Shown: positions 11,227-23,021, counted from the stretch's first letter. The stretch is DNA of 64,000 nt from Salvia splendens (GCF_004379255.2 NC_056052.1:15346589-15410588); one strand, 5' to 3'. A program made the numbers and translations. Notes: generated by a model from the sequence alone, not told the origin.

Positions 11227-11914
11227 TAACATTAGACAAATGCTAATGAGTTAAAGGTAATTCAAAATATTTGTCTGTATATGTGTTTGGATTCGTGAAA
11301 TCGTTGATGATTTGTATATGTACTATGTGTGCTGGCATGCAATATTAAGTATGGATATCATCTGGAATATACTTGATGCTTATTGTGAATGATGAAGATT
11401 GTTGATATGTTCTGCGATTGATATTGGTTATTATTGGATTTTAGGCATGTGTTGGTTATAAGAGAGATGCTGCCCAAATTATGTTGAACATAAATAAAAT
11501 GATAATAATATGATGGGCGTGGTAATAATTAGTAAATAAAATGATAATAAGAATTTTAAGTTATATGATTTTTTGCTTGTAGATAAGTTTGGCTGAAGTG
11601 TTGAGTGTGCTACAGGTTAGTCGGCACGGGAGAGTATCGGTCGATGTTTCTTCATATCTGTCTCAGCGCTGCATCCTTGGCGGGTCACTCAGCTCTGAGC
11701 TCTGTTAGTGATAGACGTTTCGAATTGTTAGTTGTGGAATGTTAGGACTAAATATTATACTACGTTACTTCCGCTGTAATTATAAATATTAACTAATGAT
11801 TTAAATATTTGGTTTTGAATTCAGAAAATGAAATTTTAAATTGCCATACTTTATGGTACCAGAATTGTGACATCACCTACTCAGTCGGCGGACGATCAGG
11901 TGGGGGATATTACA

Positions 11915-11936
11915 TCCTACTCGCGGACGAATGGAG
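11915..11936. mobile_element. right end of the split Stowaway-like MITE
   Basis: TCCTACTCGCGGACGAATGG completes the MITE begun at 3185. The first five bases are the LTR target duplication. The same end is present in the duplicated copy at 26460-26481. Confidence 0.7.
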
Positions 11937-12090
11937 AATCCTTTAATTATGGAGTATAAGATTATTAAGAATAATAAATAATTAAATAATAAATAATTTA
12001 AATAATTAGCATAATGGCCTAGCTCGAAACTTGAATATTTAGAATTAAAGATGAAAATTTTAACTCGAAAAAATTTAAATAATAGTTGTA

Positions 12091-12276
12091 CTCTCTTTAT
12101 CCTATAATAGATGGCACACATGTGGAATGACATAGGATTTTAGGAGATGTTGTTTTGTGTATGGTGGAGAGAGAAAATATTATATTTATATTAATGTGAA
12201 AGAGACTTTTTTCAAAAATGGAAATGTGAAATCTTAACTAAAAAGGATAGTGTGATATCTATTATGGGACGAAAGA
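12091..12276. mobile_element. Stowaway-like MITE (left duplication copy)
   Basis: The element is flanked by TA, with ends CTCTCTTTATCCTATAATAG and the complement of CTATTATGGGACGAAAGAG. The same element sits at 26632-26815 in the duplicate. Confidence 0.75.
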
Positions 12277-12461
12277 GTAAATAAAAGTGATGTATTGTTT
12301 AACTATTCCGAAACTAGAGAGTTCATACTTTTCAAGAATGAAGTAGTAAGGAACAGTCCATAGGATGGACGGAGTAGATATTTTATCTTTGTTATTTTAA
12401 TTTTTATTTAAGTTTAAACTATAAGTGTTAAAAAATACCCCTAGAAATTCCAATCAAAATT

Positions 12462-13443
12462 CCAATCAAAGTTGCGTTGGAAATCAACGCAACTTGAAGT
12501 AGTAAAAGGACGAGTAACGAGAAGTTATGGGCATCTGAAGATTTCATAGTATACGGAAGGGGCTGCCTATGACGTTTTCGTGCAAATTCAACGCAAAGAT
12601 AATCAGATAATGACCATACTTCACTGTTTCCCATCAAATATGATTTCCAACGCTACCTGAAATAGTCAAAAAGGACGAGTAACGAAGAAGTTATGAGCAT
12701 CTGAAGATTTCAAAGTATACGGAAGGGCTGCCTAGGGCGTTATCGTGCAAATTCGACGAAGAGATAATCAGATAATGACCATACTAAACTGTTTTCCATC
12801 AGATATGATTTCCAACGCAATTTGAAGTAGTCAAAAGGACGAGTAACGAAGAAGTCATGGGCATCTGAAGATTTCAAAGTATACAGAAGGGGCAGCCTAG
12901 GACGTTTTCGTGCAAATTCGACGCAAAGATACTTAGATAATGACCATACTCCACTGTTTCCCATCAAATATGATTTCCAACGCTACTTGAAGTAGTCAAA
13001 AAGGACGAGTAACGAAGAAGTTATGGCATCTGAAGATTTCAAAGTATACGGAAGGGGCTACCTAGGACGTTTTCGTGCGAATTCGACGCAAAGATAATCA
13101 GATAATGACCATAATCCGCTGTTTCCCATCAAATATGATTTCCAATGCTACCTGAAGTAGTAAAAAAGAACGAGTAACAAAGAAGTTATGGGCATCTGAA
13201 GATTTCAAAGTATACGGAAGGGGTTGCCTAGGGCGTTTTTGTGCGAATTCGACGAAGAGATAATCAGATAATGACCATACCAAACTCTTTCCCATCAAAT
13301 ATGATTTCGAACGTTACTTCAAGTAGTCAACAAGGACGAGTAACGAAGAAGTTATGGGCATCTGAAGATTTCAAAGTATACGGAAGGAGCCGCCTAGGAC
13401 GTTTTCGTGCAAATTCGGCGAAGAGATAATCAGATTATGACCA
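12462..13443. repeat. tandem array, about six copies of a 165-bp unit
   Basis: The word CGAGTAAC recurs at 12511, 12676, 12840, 13006, 13171 and 13337, a spacing of 164-166 bp. Each unit also holds GGGCATCTGAAGATTTC, AAAGTATACGGAAGG, GTTTTCGTGC and AATCAGATAATGACCAT. Units differ by a few substitutions and small indels. Because 165 is a multiple of three, the minus strand shows repeated short frames that I regard as a by-product. The array lies between the left duplication copy and the viral array. Confidence 0.9.
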
Positions 13444-16400
13444 TTGGAGAGTTTGTATTTGATTTTTAAAAGGTTATTATTAGTAGTATAAAGTTTTTCT
13501 TTGGATTTGTCACAATATTTAGTAGGAACGATTCATTCTCTGATAATATTATGGTCTGCTCCTGAATCAACCAAGGCCATAATACTAGTTTTGAAGTCAT
13601 TAACAGCAAGAGTGATATTAACATGCCATTTTTTATATTCAATTTCTCGGATAACTTTTATAGAATTATTTTCTGGATTAAGATTCTTCCAGTTATCAAT
13701 TTCTTTATTATTTTCAATAATAGACAGTCTTGTCTCTATTTCAAAGTCCTTTTTCTCTTAATTCATAAAATTCTTTATTAATTTATTTTTTAAGGCTATT
13801 AATTTCACTTTGGAGGTCTTTTGTTGTTATTTGTTTAGATATGCTTTGATAGGGATATTTATCCCAAAGCTTATTTAGACTAAATTGTTCATTGATGTTT
13901 ATCTTCTTAGAAGTAGAAGGTTCTTCAAGAATTAAATTTTTTAGCTTATTAAGGTAATCATCCCTTATATCGGTATCTGGGATTTCTTGGATAAGATCAA
14001 AGATGACTTCTTTCTTTTCTTTAGAAATGACTTGGATACAATTTTTGCAAATATCTTTTCCATGTTCAATACTACTATGATAATCACTTTCGTCAGAGGT
14101 ATTTTGTATCTCTTCCATTTCTTGATCGGATTCACTTTCTGAGTTAGAAGAGTTACTTTTTTCTCTTAAAAGATTATTGATTTGTTTACTTATTAATCTA
14201 ATGTTCTTCTTCTTTTTCTTCCAACATTGGTCTTCAGCGTGTCCTATTTTTTACAATACCAACATTTTATATCATTTTTTCCCTTATCACTGGTTGGTTT
14301 ATAAGTTCTTTTAGGTTTTGTTCTTCTAAATTTATTTTTGTAAGGTTTATATTCAGATCTTTGTGATTCTTTTTTAAACTTTCTAGTTTTCCTTTTAATC
14401 CTAGAAGAAGGGGCTTCAATCTTTTCAATCCCAAACATTTCACAGAAGCATCCTAATTCGCTCTTCTCTTTCTGTTTATCTTTTCTGTATTTGTTTTGTA
14501 TTTTTATTTCCATGCATAGGGCTAAGCCTTCTTTCTTGATAAAAGCAAATAATTGCCCGAACGTAATATTTTCAAAAGGAATACTCTCAGAATCTATATC
14601 AACTTTGATTTTTTGTATTATTCTTTCACTAAAAAGTTTGGGTAATCCTGCAATGAACCTTTCTTTCCAGAAAGCTTGATTACAATCATTCCTTTTGAGA
14701 ACCTGTGTTATGAAGACTTCCTTATACCACCTATAATCAAATAAGGAGGGGCATATAAGATTGGTCAGGACGATAGAAGAACTGTTATATTCCTCTCTCG
14801 GGTTTCCTATAAAATACATTGAAATAGTAACTACAAGGAAGTCACAAGCATCGCTTGTTTCTTTTATTTCTCCGTCTTGGTCTTCAACACTCACAACATG
14901 GTTTAAAACTTATTCCTTGCTTTCAAGATTTAAAGCATTATCCCACCAATTTTTTAATTGACCAGTAAAACCATTAACAAGAAGGATACAAGCTTCTCTT
15001 TCAGAAATTCCATTGTATTTATAAGCAATCTTTGCCATTCCCATTTCTTGTAAAGTATTAAGGATTTCATAGTCGGATTTTTCATCTATGTTCCATTCTG
15101 TTATTGAATTTCCATCGTAACTAGATTTATGAAATTGTCCTCTTTCTTCATAAAGCATATCTGCAGGTGAAGGTCTATTGTAATAATTTTTGTTACTATT
15201 AAACTTTTTTCCTTTAAATATTATGTTTATCTTAAAGGGGGAGTTATCAGACTTTTTGAAAACTTCTTCTAATTTTTCAACAGAATCATTCTCCGTATCA
15301 GAGGAAGAACAACTTGTTTGTTCAGAACTTGATTCATGATTCTCTCTGATGACATTAGTATTAGAGGTACTGGGCTCACCAAGTTTTTCAGAAATTTTTG
15401 CTAATAATTTTTCTATTTTCGGGTTAAAAGTTACACTCTTATTTTTAAAAATATCATTACTTCTGAAAAAAGGTCTAATAGTATAATTTAGGATACTTTA
15501 TTTGACGGGTGAAGGACTCTTGGTGGAAATGGTATCTAATTGGTTAGCAATTGTGTTAAGAATTTGGTTTGAATAATTATTCTGCTGGATAATCCTCTGT
15601 AATTCTTCATTTTCAGCAGGATCTTTTTCATTAGGCTTTTTAGTTTGTGTCAAAGGGTCTGCAATAATTTCTCCTTTATAAGTTTGAATTTTTAAAGATT
15701 GAAGAGGAGGATGAACTGCCAAAATGACAGTACCATTATTTGACAAACACCATTTTTTTATAAGGCTTGAATTAACTTCAATGGTGGGTTTTTTAAAACA
15801 ATCATACCATCCTTCTGAAGAGAGGTATATTGCTATAAAATCATAAAAAAAAAGTTTGATTTTATTCTCTTCATTTCAATCATACATTCATTCTTTATTT
15901 TGCTTCTAATCTTATTATCTAATTTGTTAAACCATCTTTCTTTTTCTTTGTAAAAAGGAGAACTTAATTCTTTATGCAAATACTCCATATCCGGTTTAAA
16001 TTCTTCAATAAGAGTTATGACCATAGTACTTCTAGTGGGTGAGTAAGGGTCACCTATATTTTCTTCAAACGTGGAGTTTGTCTGTGGGATAGGTGTTTTG
16101 AACGTCCAGTTTCTCTCTGAGGGACTAGGAATATCCGAACAGGATGCTCTACTATCCTCATATCTAAAACTGCTATTGTTTCTGTAGTTTGAGAAAGAAT
16201 TTGTCCTATCAAATTTGACTGTTACAGTACCATCAGGTTCTTCAATTATTTGAGAAGGTTTTCTCCTTTCAATGTCCTTGGGAATTTGAGGTTCTTTTAT
16301 GATAAACTGACTTGGGATTATCATTTGATTCCATTTAAGACGTTTAGGAGTGTACGTCGTGGATTGTTCAGCATCTACTTGTAAGAGAATAGTTTCTTCT

Positions 16401-16447
16401 TTCACAAAAGGGTTCTTATTAAATTTAGGGTTCAAGTTTGAAGACAT
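13444..16447 (-). pseudogene. endogenous pararetrovirus copy A, capsid-region polyprotein
   Basis: The reading starts at an ATG at 16447 (MSSNLNPKF), about 270 nt after the primer site. Blocks in order: a Pro/Ser-rich N-terminal stretch (16447-15833), a helical Asn/Gln-rich part (15746-15498), a capsid-like part (15158-14244, with AFWKERFIAGLP and a basic tail ending in a CWYC knuckle), and an acidic block (14118-13783). Breaks: extra A bases near 15848, TAA at 15498-15500 (also in copy B), TAA at 14910-14912 where copy B has a sense codon, and a one-base loss in the knuckle near 14244. Copy A ends at 13444 inside the protease region. This is an old, non-functional viral copy. Confidence 0.75.
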
Positions 16448-16713
16448 AAGCCTAAGGAGCTGGCCATGAACAAACAGAGAGATAAGGGTTCAAAAAGGAG
16501 CTGTTTTTAGTAAAAAGAAGCTGGTCGCAGGGGAACACTATACGTGGAACACCTAAATTCAAGGCTTACCAACCGATTTACAAGCTTACCAAACCTGAAT
16601 TCCAACGTTTCTTTTACTAAATCCAGATCTAAAATAGACCTCATGTACTCTGCTTTGAGTTATATGACAAGTAAATATATGAAACCGATTAATCTCCATT
16701 ACCGCCACCGAAA
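16448..16713 (-). other. viral leader between primer site and first ATG
   Basis: About 270 nt with no movement-protein frame. A CATATATTTAC word near 16675 on the minus strand could be a TATA element, but that is a guess. Confidence 0.4.
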
Positions 16714-16727
16714 TGGCTCTGATACCA
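16714..16727 (-). other. pararetroviral tRNA-Met primer binding site
   Basis: The minus strand reads TGGTATCAGAGCCA, a 14-base match to the complement of the initiator tRNA-Met 3' end. This site marks position 1 in caulimovirid genomes. It lies about 33 nt after the polyprotein stop of copy B and upstream of copy A's first ATG, which is the head-to-tail layout expected of a concatemer. Confidence 0.85.
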
Positions 16728-16768
16728 GTTTGAACCTCTTCAATCTCTTCATGGCCATCTTTAAAAAT

Positions 16769-19729
16769 TGTCACGACCGCACTTCCTAAGGATAGGAAGC
16801 ACGGGAAATCATGACTAGTGGGGGAAACAAGAAGCGGGGAAGAAGGGGGAATAATCACTTCTAGGCAAAACAACTTCACAAACAAAGAGGGAAAAATTTC
16901 ATTTAAATCGGTCAACGTTTCAATAAAACCCAAGTCTCAAAGTAAATGATAACAGAGTTCGACAATAATAAAAATAACAGAGTTTCTTAGTCATTTGATA
17001 GTGGAAGCATTTTGAGAGCATAGTTACTACTACGTATGAAGACATAATAATAACCGGACCAGTTCTTGAAATCATCACTCAACATTCCTCCGCCTCCCGA
17101 CCTCGCTCAACCTGCATATAAGGAAAACATATGCAGGGGCTGAGTACTTGATGCACCCAGTGAACTCATGCCCAAAAACATTCATCGTTAAGATATGTCA
17201 AGCCATCATCGTGTGAATCCCGGGTTTTACTTTAAAAGAACCGGGAAGCACAAAAAGTCATTTCCATTAAACAGTGTCCGCGCGGACAAACATCATCCCC
17301 CATCATATACCATATCTGAACCATCATGTGAAACGAGACTGTGGCCACAATCTCGATCACTGGACCGGCCGACCTAGGGGACGGCTCACGATCCCCATCA
17401 GTGCACTAGTCTAAGTAGGGCGTAGCCCTAGTTAGACCCGAATTCGTTAACCATCAAAGTCTAGTAGAGTATCATTCTTGTAGACAATCAGATAGGCAGT
17501 TTCAAAGCATAAACACGGCATGACATACTTATAGAAACATCCTTATAACACCTTAAACATATCAATTCAAGAATAAACGTTTAAAATAAAGCCCACCTCG
17601 ATAGCTTAGAAATTCCCGTTTATAACTTCTCGATCCGACCTTAACGAGTGTACGAACCACCTTTTCGCAAAATACATAAATTCATATCAAAATTCGGTGA
17701 CAACGATAGTTAGAATGCATGCAGTCTAATTAATTCTTTTAAATCTTCTTTCTCGATTTCCGTGTATTTTCGGTTATTCGGCGGCCGCCCAAGGCGTCGC
17801 GTGCGACGCCGGTCGGCCGCTTACGCTCGTTCTTTCCTTCGTTGGCTCCTCGTATTTTCCATCACATCGAAAATAATTTCTAAAAATTATTTAAGCGCTT
17901 ATTTAAATTTTCCTCAATTACTCACCGTTGGAAAAAAAGAAGTATTAATTCATACTTAGTTAAATTATTCATCCTTCAAAAAGTTTTTCCGGAAATTAAT
18001 TAAATAATTTCCCCCGATCGAACTTTAATTACCGGGCCGAGAGATTTAAATTCCTTAGCCATTTAAAACCTCCAAAACAAAATAGTGAGCCCATCTTCCA
18101 ATTAATCTATAAAAGCCCAACAACCAAAACATCCCATTTAATTTAATAGGCCCACTTCCTTTAAACAAACAAGGGCCTAATTCATTTCTAAAATAAAAGG
18201 CCTACTTTCTAAAAAACAAAGGCCCAAAACATCTCCCTCTCCAACACACCCTCTCTCTCTCTTCCCTCCCTCTCTTCGTCGTTTTTTTTTTCTCTTCCTT
18301 CCTTCCCGTCGACTGCCCCTTCCCGACGGAAGGTACGCCGCCGTCGCCCTCTCTCCGGCTCGACGCCATCGATGGGATCGCCGCTGCAGCAACGTCGTCG
18401 AGGAGTTGACGTCCTCAGCCCATCGCCGTCGCTGAGTTCGCCGAGAGCTGCTGCCGCGAAGGGGCTGCGCATGGCGTCGCCGCCAGCCGGGGTCACCGGC
18501 CGCTGCTGCCTCCCGTCGCGTTGCTGCTGCCGGCGTCGCCACCGAGAGCCGTCATCCGCACCGGGAACGTCGAGCGCGGCTGTCCGCCGCTGCCCGTCGC
18601 CGGCGGCGACTCCTCCTCCTCCGAAACCACTCCGAAACCGCCCGAAAACACCCCGCAAAGGCTCGCAACACGTTTTATTAACCTAAAGCTAAGTTCTTTC
18701 TAAGTTCCGGTTACTCGCGGCGATCGTTCGGAAGGTTCTACGTTAAATTCTACCTAGCTCGGTTATGGAGGATAAAACAAACTATATGCATGCAAAGCTA
18801 ATAACAACTCATGCTTTGAGATAGAGAAGGGAGTATACCTCCAAAAAAGAAATGGTTGGACTTGATGGCGAATGGACAAAGATGTGAAAACTTCCCCTCT
18901 CGCTTCCTCTCTCGGCTTCTCTCTCTCGCCACTTCTCCTCCTCTCTTCTCTTTTTTCCTTGCAAAGTGAAAGTGAGGGGGTGGCTTTTGGGGTGTGGGTA
19001 TTGATGGGGAAGTGGGGAGGTAAAAAGAAAACCGTCGATCATGGGGGAAAGAAAACCGTCGGTCATGGGGGAGAAAGAAGAAGAAGAAAGAAGAAAAAGG
19101 AAGAAAAAGGCTTGGGCTTAAATCAATTAAATTCATGCTTGGGCTTGCATGTAGAATTATTTCCTAATGGGCTAAAAAGAAATACAAGCCCAACATAAAA
19201 GGGTGATTAGAAAAACAAGTTGTTCATTTTTAATTGGCTTCAAATTTATTTTGGAGAAACCAAAATAAATTCATACTTTTTATATATTTTTTTTCGTATT
19301 TTCCCTCGTTCATTAAAATTCACGGTCCTTTATTAGATTTTGCTATCTCGTTCCTCATAGTCAAAAAAAAAATTAAAGTACGCGAAAAACGTACATAATT
19401 TATATTTGGTGTTATTCCAAATATAATATTCATTCGATCGATCCTCGACTTACGCGCGTCGTTGTCCATTAAAACATATATTTTCCTTTCCACTTAATTC
19501 ATTCGTCTTGCTAATGAATAGCAATTTCACCATCGATCTTTCAACGAGACCTTAAACGAGTCTCCATCGTTCATACTTAAAATAACATAAACACATTCTT
19601 TTTCCATATTAAACGAATAAACCATATTCTTTTCACATCACAATTATCGAGAGCATAGCATTTCGAAATAATTTTATCAATTATTCCGTTACATAGAATA
19701 AATTTCTTATTTAAGGTACGGGTGTTACA
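16769..19729 (-). mobile_element. solo LTR of a Tekay/Del-like Ty3/gypsy element (2961 bp)
   Basis: The minus strand begins TGTAACACCCGTACC and ends GGTCGTGACA. A perfect target duplication AAAAT flanks it (16764-16768 and 19730-19734). There is no gag or pol inside. It sits in the pararetroviral array exactly where the polyprotein frame ends. A GC-rich block at 18300-18660 has frames of 100-150 codons on both strands, which look like composition effects. Confidence 0.9.
18130..18300 (+). promoter_or_regulatory. promoter-like block inside the solo LTR
   Basis: AGGCCCA or GGGCCTA-type words recur at about 18149, 18173, 18201 and 18221, followed by a CT-rich run (CCCTCTCTCTCTCTTCC) near 18250. 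Clusters of this kind are common just upstream of plant housekeeping genes. Whether it works as a promoter here is unknown. Confidence 0.35.
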
Positions 19730-19734
19730 AAAAT

Positions 19735-20911
19735 TGTACGGGTCCTGGAAATCATAAGGATCTTGTCCTCTTATTGGATCAGAGGAAACTGATTCTTCTG
19801 ACTTTGACTTGGTAGAACTGGACCTTTGAGCAAGGAATTCGAAAAATTCCTTCTTCATTTCTTCTGGCATATTCATGAACTTTGAATCCTCAGAGGCTTT
19901 AGAGCTAGAACTGGGTTTTTCCTTTTTGACATCTCCCTTTTGGTAAGTAACTTTTTTTCCCGTAGACAAAAAATGTCTAACAGCATGTTCGGAACAAATA
20001 TTTTCTTGAAATTTATTCCACCATTTGATTTTGAAAATTCTAACTAAAGAAAAGGGAGTTGGGTCTGGATAGATTTTCTTAAAGTGAAAATCCCAGGCAA
20101 AAATCCAAGGTAATTTGAATTCTGCATGGAACATCAAGGGTTTTTGGTATGAAGAAAGGTTTGAATTTTCCGAAAAGACTTCAAAACCTTTTTGAACCGA
20201 GGGTGGCGTGATTTGGATATTGGATGCAAATTTTCTCCACCAGTCAAAGAACTATATGGGAAAATGTTATTCTATGTTTGAGTGAAAGGTAAAAAACCAT
20301 GAATGGTTAAAGGGTCTGATAAAAAAGGCCCGAAACCAAGCATATTTGTAATCAATATAATTGAATCCTTTTGCCGGGTGACGAACAGAAAAATCTTTGA
20401 ATTCTTTAAATCCTCCAAAAGTAGTAATAGTATGGATCTTTCTAATCACACATTTTGAAAAACTAATTTCATTTGAACTTAAAGGGTTATGAGTTATTTC
20501 TATAGAATGTGAGTCTACGAGAATTAACTCATAATATCTTTGATCTTTTAAGAAATTATCTGATTCCCACAGCTGGGCTGGGTTTTGAAATCTGGCTCGG
20601 ATAAAATCTTTTTGAATAAGGTGTGTGGGATAATCGGTATGAGGAGTCATTCCGATATCTTTGAACCAATCTTTTGTGAGATATCTTTAGAATTGTTCTG
20701 GGGGGTTTGGAATTTAGATATTTGTAGGTTTTGGTGGGTTTGAAGCAAGCACACTTTTGAACGGGATTTCAGGTCTAATTTGTAGAGGAGAAATCCTATT
20801 TGGGGCAAGCTGTTTCTGAGGTGTAGTAGGGAAAGGAGTTAAGGCTACTGCTTTTGAATCATGAATTTCATAGTCTTTTGCACTTTGAATCTTCTTTTTC
20901 CCTGGATCCAT
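19735..20911 (-). pseudogene. C-terminal region of the viral polyprotein (copy B)
   Basis: Frames 20714-20911, 20267-20650 and 19735-20137 together cover about 390 codons after RNase H. The region is rich in Trp and Phe (for example HSWFFTFHSN, LPWIFAWDFHFKK, IKWWNKF) and ends in a Ser/Lys/Glu-rich tail with two DPY repeats. Comparable Trp-rich tails occur, from memory, in polyproteins of other endogenous plant pararetroviruses, but I cannot assign a function. The viral stop codon lies across the solo-LTR insertion, at 16761-16763. Stops between the three frames show decay. Confidence 0.55.
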
Positions 20912-21302
20912 CGCTGGTTCCTTGTAAAAACTCTCTTGTTAGAAAGTCTGGTAAAAAAATATTTTCTCCTTTGATGTATTCTATTTCGAATTCAAAAACG
21001 GAAAGTATAGCTTGCCATCTTGCACAAATTTGTTTTGAAACAATATTTTGAACATCTTTAACAAGAACTTCTTTTGCTGATTTGCAATCAATCCTAAGTA
21101 GAAACTTCTTATTATAAAGGCCATCTTGAAATTTTGAGATGCACAGAACTATTGGCAGAATTTCTTTTTTAATTGTAGAATAATTAATCTGTGTATCATT
21201 CCAAATTCCTGAGTGGTATCTTACCAATTGTTCTTTTGAGTTAATTCTTTGTTTTAAAATTCCTCCATAACCTCGATTTGAGGCATCTGTTTCTATGATC
21301 AT
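20868..21302 (-). pseudogene. viral RNase H domain (copy B)
   Basis: The 144-residue frame begins with the first catalytic Asp in IIETDASNRGYGG. It has the conserved Glu in TIKKEILPIV near residue 45, the second Asp in LRIDCKSAKEV near 74, and LPDFLTREF near 125. It follows the RT frame after a short frame break near 21370. RNase H degrades the RNA strand during viral reverse transcription. Confidence 0.8.
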
Positions 21303-21372
21303 AAAGGCTTTTGGATTAGGGATGCCTAAGCACGGAAGAGTTTTTACTTCTTGTTTTATGGTTTTGATAATA

Positions 21373-22260
21373 TTAGTGTTCTTCTGTCCAATTAGGGGGG
21401 TCTTTCCTAATCCTTTGATAAAGAAGTTTACAAGTCTCCCTAAGATTAGGAAAGAAGTCTGAAATGTAATTCAAGCATTCTAAGAATCTTTGTAATTGAT
21501 TTTTATCTTTGATTTCATCGGGGGATTTGTCTGTAAAAGAAATCGACCTACTGATAGGTTTGAAGGTTCCTTTGCTAATCTCATGTCCTAAAAATCTGAT
21601 ATTGGCTTGAAATAGTTTTAATTTGGGGGTGGATATAGCTAATTCATTTTTTTCTATGGTTTTTAAGAGAGTGTCTAAATGTTTTATATGTTGATCAATA
21701 TCTTGGGAGAAGATTAAAATATCATCGATATAGACAGTACTAAAATGACTAAGAGGATTCATGATATCATTCATGATTTTTTCAAATTCTGAAGGGGCAT
21801 TTTTTAGCCCAAAAGGCATGACATTCCATTCATAATGTCCGAAAGGAACCGTGAAGGCTGTTTTATATCTATCCTTTTCAGATATTTGGATTTGCCAAAA
21901 TCCAGACTTGAGGTCGAATTTGGAAAAAATCTTAGCATTAAAGAGTCTTCCTATTAAATCTCTTTTGTTGGGGATAGGATACCTAATCCATTGTAGAACT
22001 TTAATAAGAGGTTTGTAATTTATGACTAGCCTAGGTGTTCCTCTTTCAAGTTCTGCTTGTTTAACTACATAGAAAGCAGAACAACTCCATGGAGATTTTG
22101 AAGGCCTTATGAGTTTCTTATCTAATAATTCTTTAATCTCCTTTTTACAAATTTCTAAGAGTTCTTGGTTGATTTGGATAGGTCTTGATTTCATCGAGAT
22201 ATTTTATTCATTGAAACCCATTTCATAAGGTAATTCAATGACATGGTGCTTTCTATCCCA
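21373..22260 (-). pseudogene. viral reverse transcriptase (copy B)
   Basis: The open frame at 21373-22194 (273 residues) is preceded by in-phase RT N-terminal sequence up to about 22260. Motifs: RLVINYKPL near 55, YPIPNKRDL near 72, SKFDLKSGFWQI near 91, WNVMPFGLKNAPSEF near 123, and the catalytic YIDD at 155-158. The short fingers and the WNVMPFGLKNAP block resemble caulimovirid RTs more than Ty3/gypsy ones. No integrase follows, which also fits a pararetrovirus. A TAA at about 22204 and the frame break near 21370 make it non-functional. Confidence 0.85.
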
Positions 22261-22382
22261 GGATGCATTAGGGATTTCATTACAACCCCTTTTGACAAAG
22301 TTATTTTCAATTTCCTTAATCTTTGAAATGATCTTAGGAGTTCTAAGTTGGTCTTCAATTCGTTGAAAAGGTAATTCTTCTT

Positions 22383-22980
22383 TTAGAAAACCAATTTGTT
22401 TTTGTTTTGGGTAATATTATTAATTTGTCTGAATATAGAGTTATTCTGAAGATTAAGAATTTCTTGCTTCTTAATGGGATAGATGAATTTAAAATTTATT
22501 TCTCTTCCCTGCACTTTGGTGGTAATACCACTATCACTGACATAGAAAGAATAAATTTGAGTTAGGAAAGGTGTTCCAAGAATCATACTATATGTGATAT
22601 CTTCAACAATAGTAAAGATATTCTTGAAACAATAACCATTGTTACAAATATGAGCTTTGGAGAGTTTGTATTTGATTTTTAAAAGGTTATTATTAGCAGT
22701 ATAAAGTTTTTCTTTGGATTTGTCACAATATTTAATAGGAACGATTCCTTCTCTGATAATATTATGGTCTGATCCTGAATCAACCAAGGCCATAATACTG
22801 GTTCTGAAGTCATTAACAGCAAGAGTGATATTAACATGCCATTTTTTATATTCAATTTCTCGGATAACTTTTATAGAATTATTTTCTGGATCAAGATTCT
22901 TCCAGTTATCAATTTCTTTATTATTTTCGATAATAGACAGTCTTGTCTCTATTTCAAAGTCCTTTTCTTTTAATTCATAA
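22383..22980 (-). pseudogene. viral aspartic protease (copy B)
   Basis: The frame holds the active-site motif ALVDSGSDHNIIREG at its start and the second-lobe motif YSMILGTPFL near residue 70. In pararetroviruses this protease matures the capsid and polymerase from the polyprotein. It lies between the capsid region and RT, as in caulimovirids. The corresponding stretch of copy A is cut off at 13444. Confidence 0.75.
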
Positions 22981-23021
22981 AATTCTTTATTAATTTGTTT
23001 TTTAAGGTTATTAATTTCACT

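Larger units (their letters stand above)
3418..11914 (+). mobile_element. Tekay/Del-like solo LTR swollen by nested insertions
   Basis: The ends are TGTAACATCCC (3418) and GGGGGATATTACA (11914), the TG...CA ends typical of plant chromoviral LTRs. A perfect 5-bp target duplication TCCTA lies at 3413-3417 and 11915-11919. Subtracting the Reina element (4177-9249) and the pararetroviral scrap (10881-11226) leaves about 3 kb, close to the 2.96-kb solo LTR at 16769-19729. No gag or pol of its own was seen, so a solo LTR formed by LTR-LTR recombination is the simplest reading. Continuity of the LTR between 4176 and 9250 is not proven. Confidence 0.6.
10881..12461. repeat. segmental duplication, left copy
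   Basis: It matches 25425-26999 over its whole length with scattered small differences. It includes the viral scrap, the last 690 bp of the Tekay-like LTR, its target duplication, the MITE end and about 525 bp of flanking DNA. Both copies run in the same direction. Confidence 0.9.

Noticed and set aside
12428..13298. Repeated MMGNS...VWSLSDYL frames as a repeat protein
   Set aside because: The 165-bp unit is divisible by three, so any open stretch repeats. Stops interrupt most units and there is no start or neighbour context.
18177..18703. Overlapping frames of 100-150 codons on both strands
   Set aside because: They lie in a GC-rich block of a solo LTR. Open frames in several phases at once indicate composition, and no domain is recognisable.
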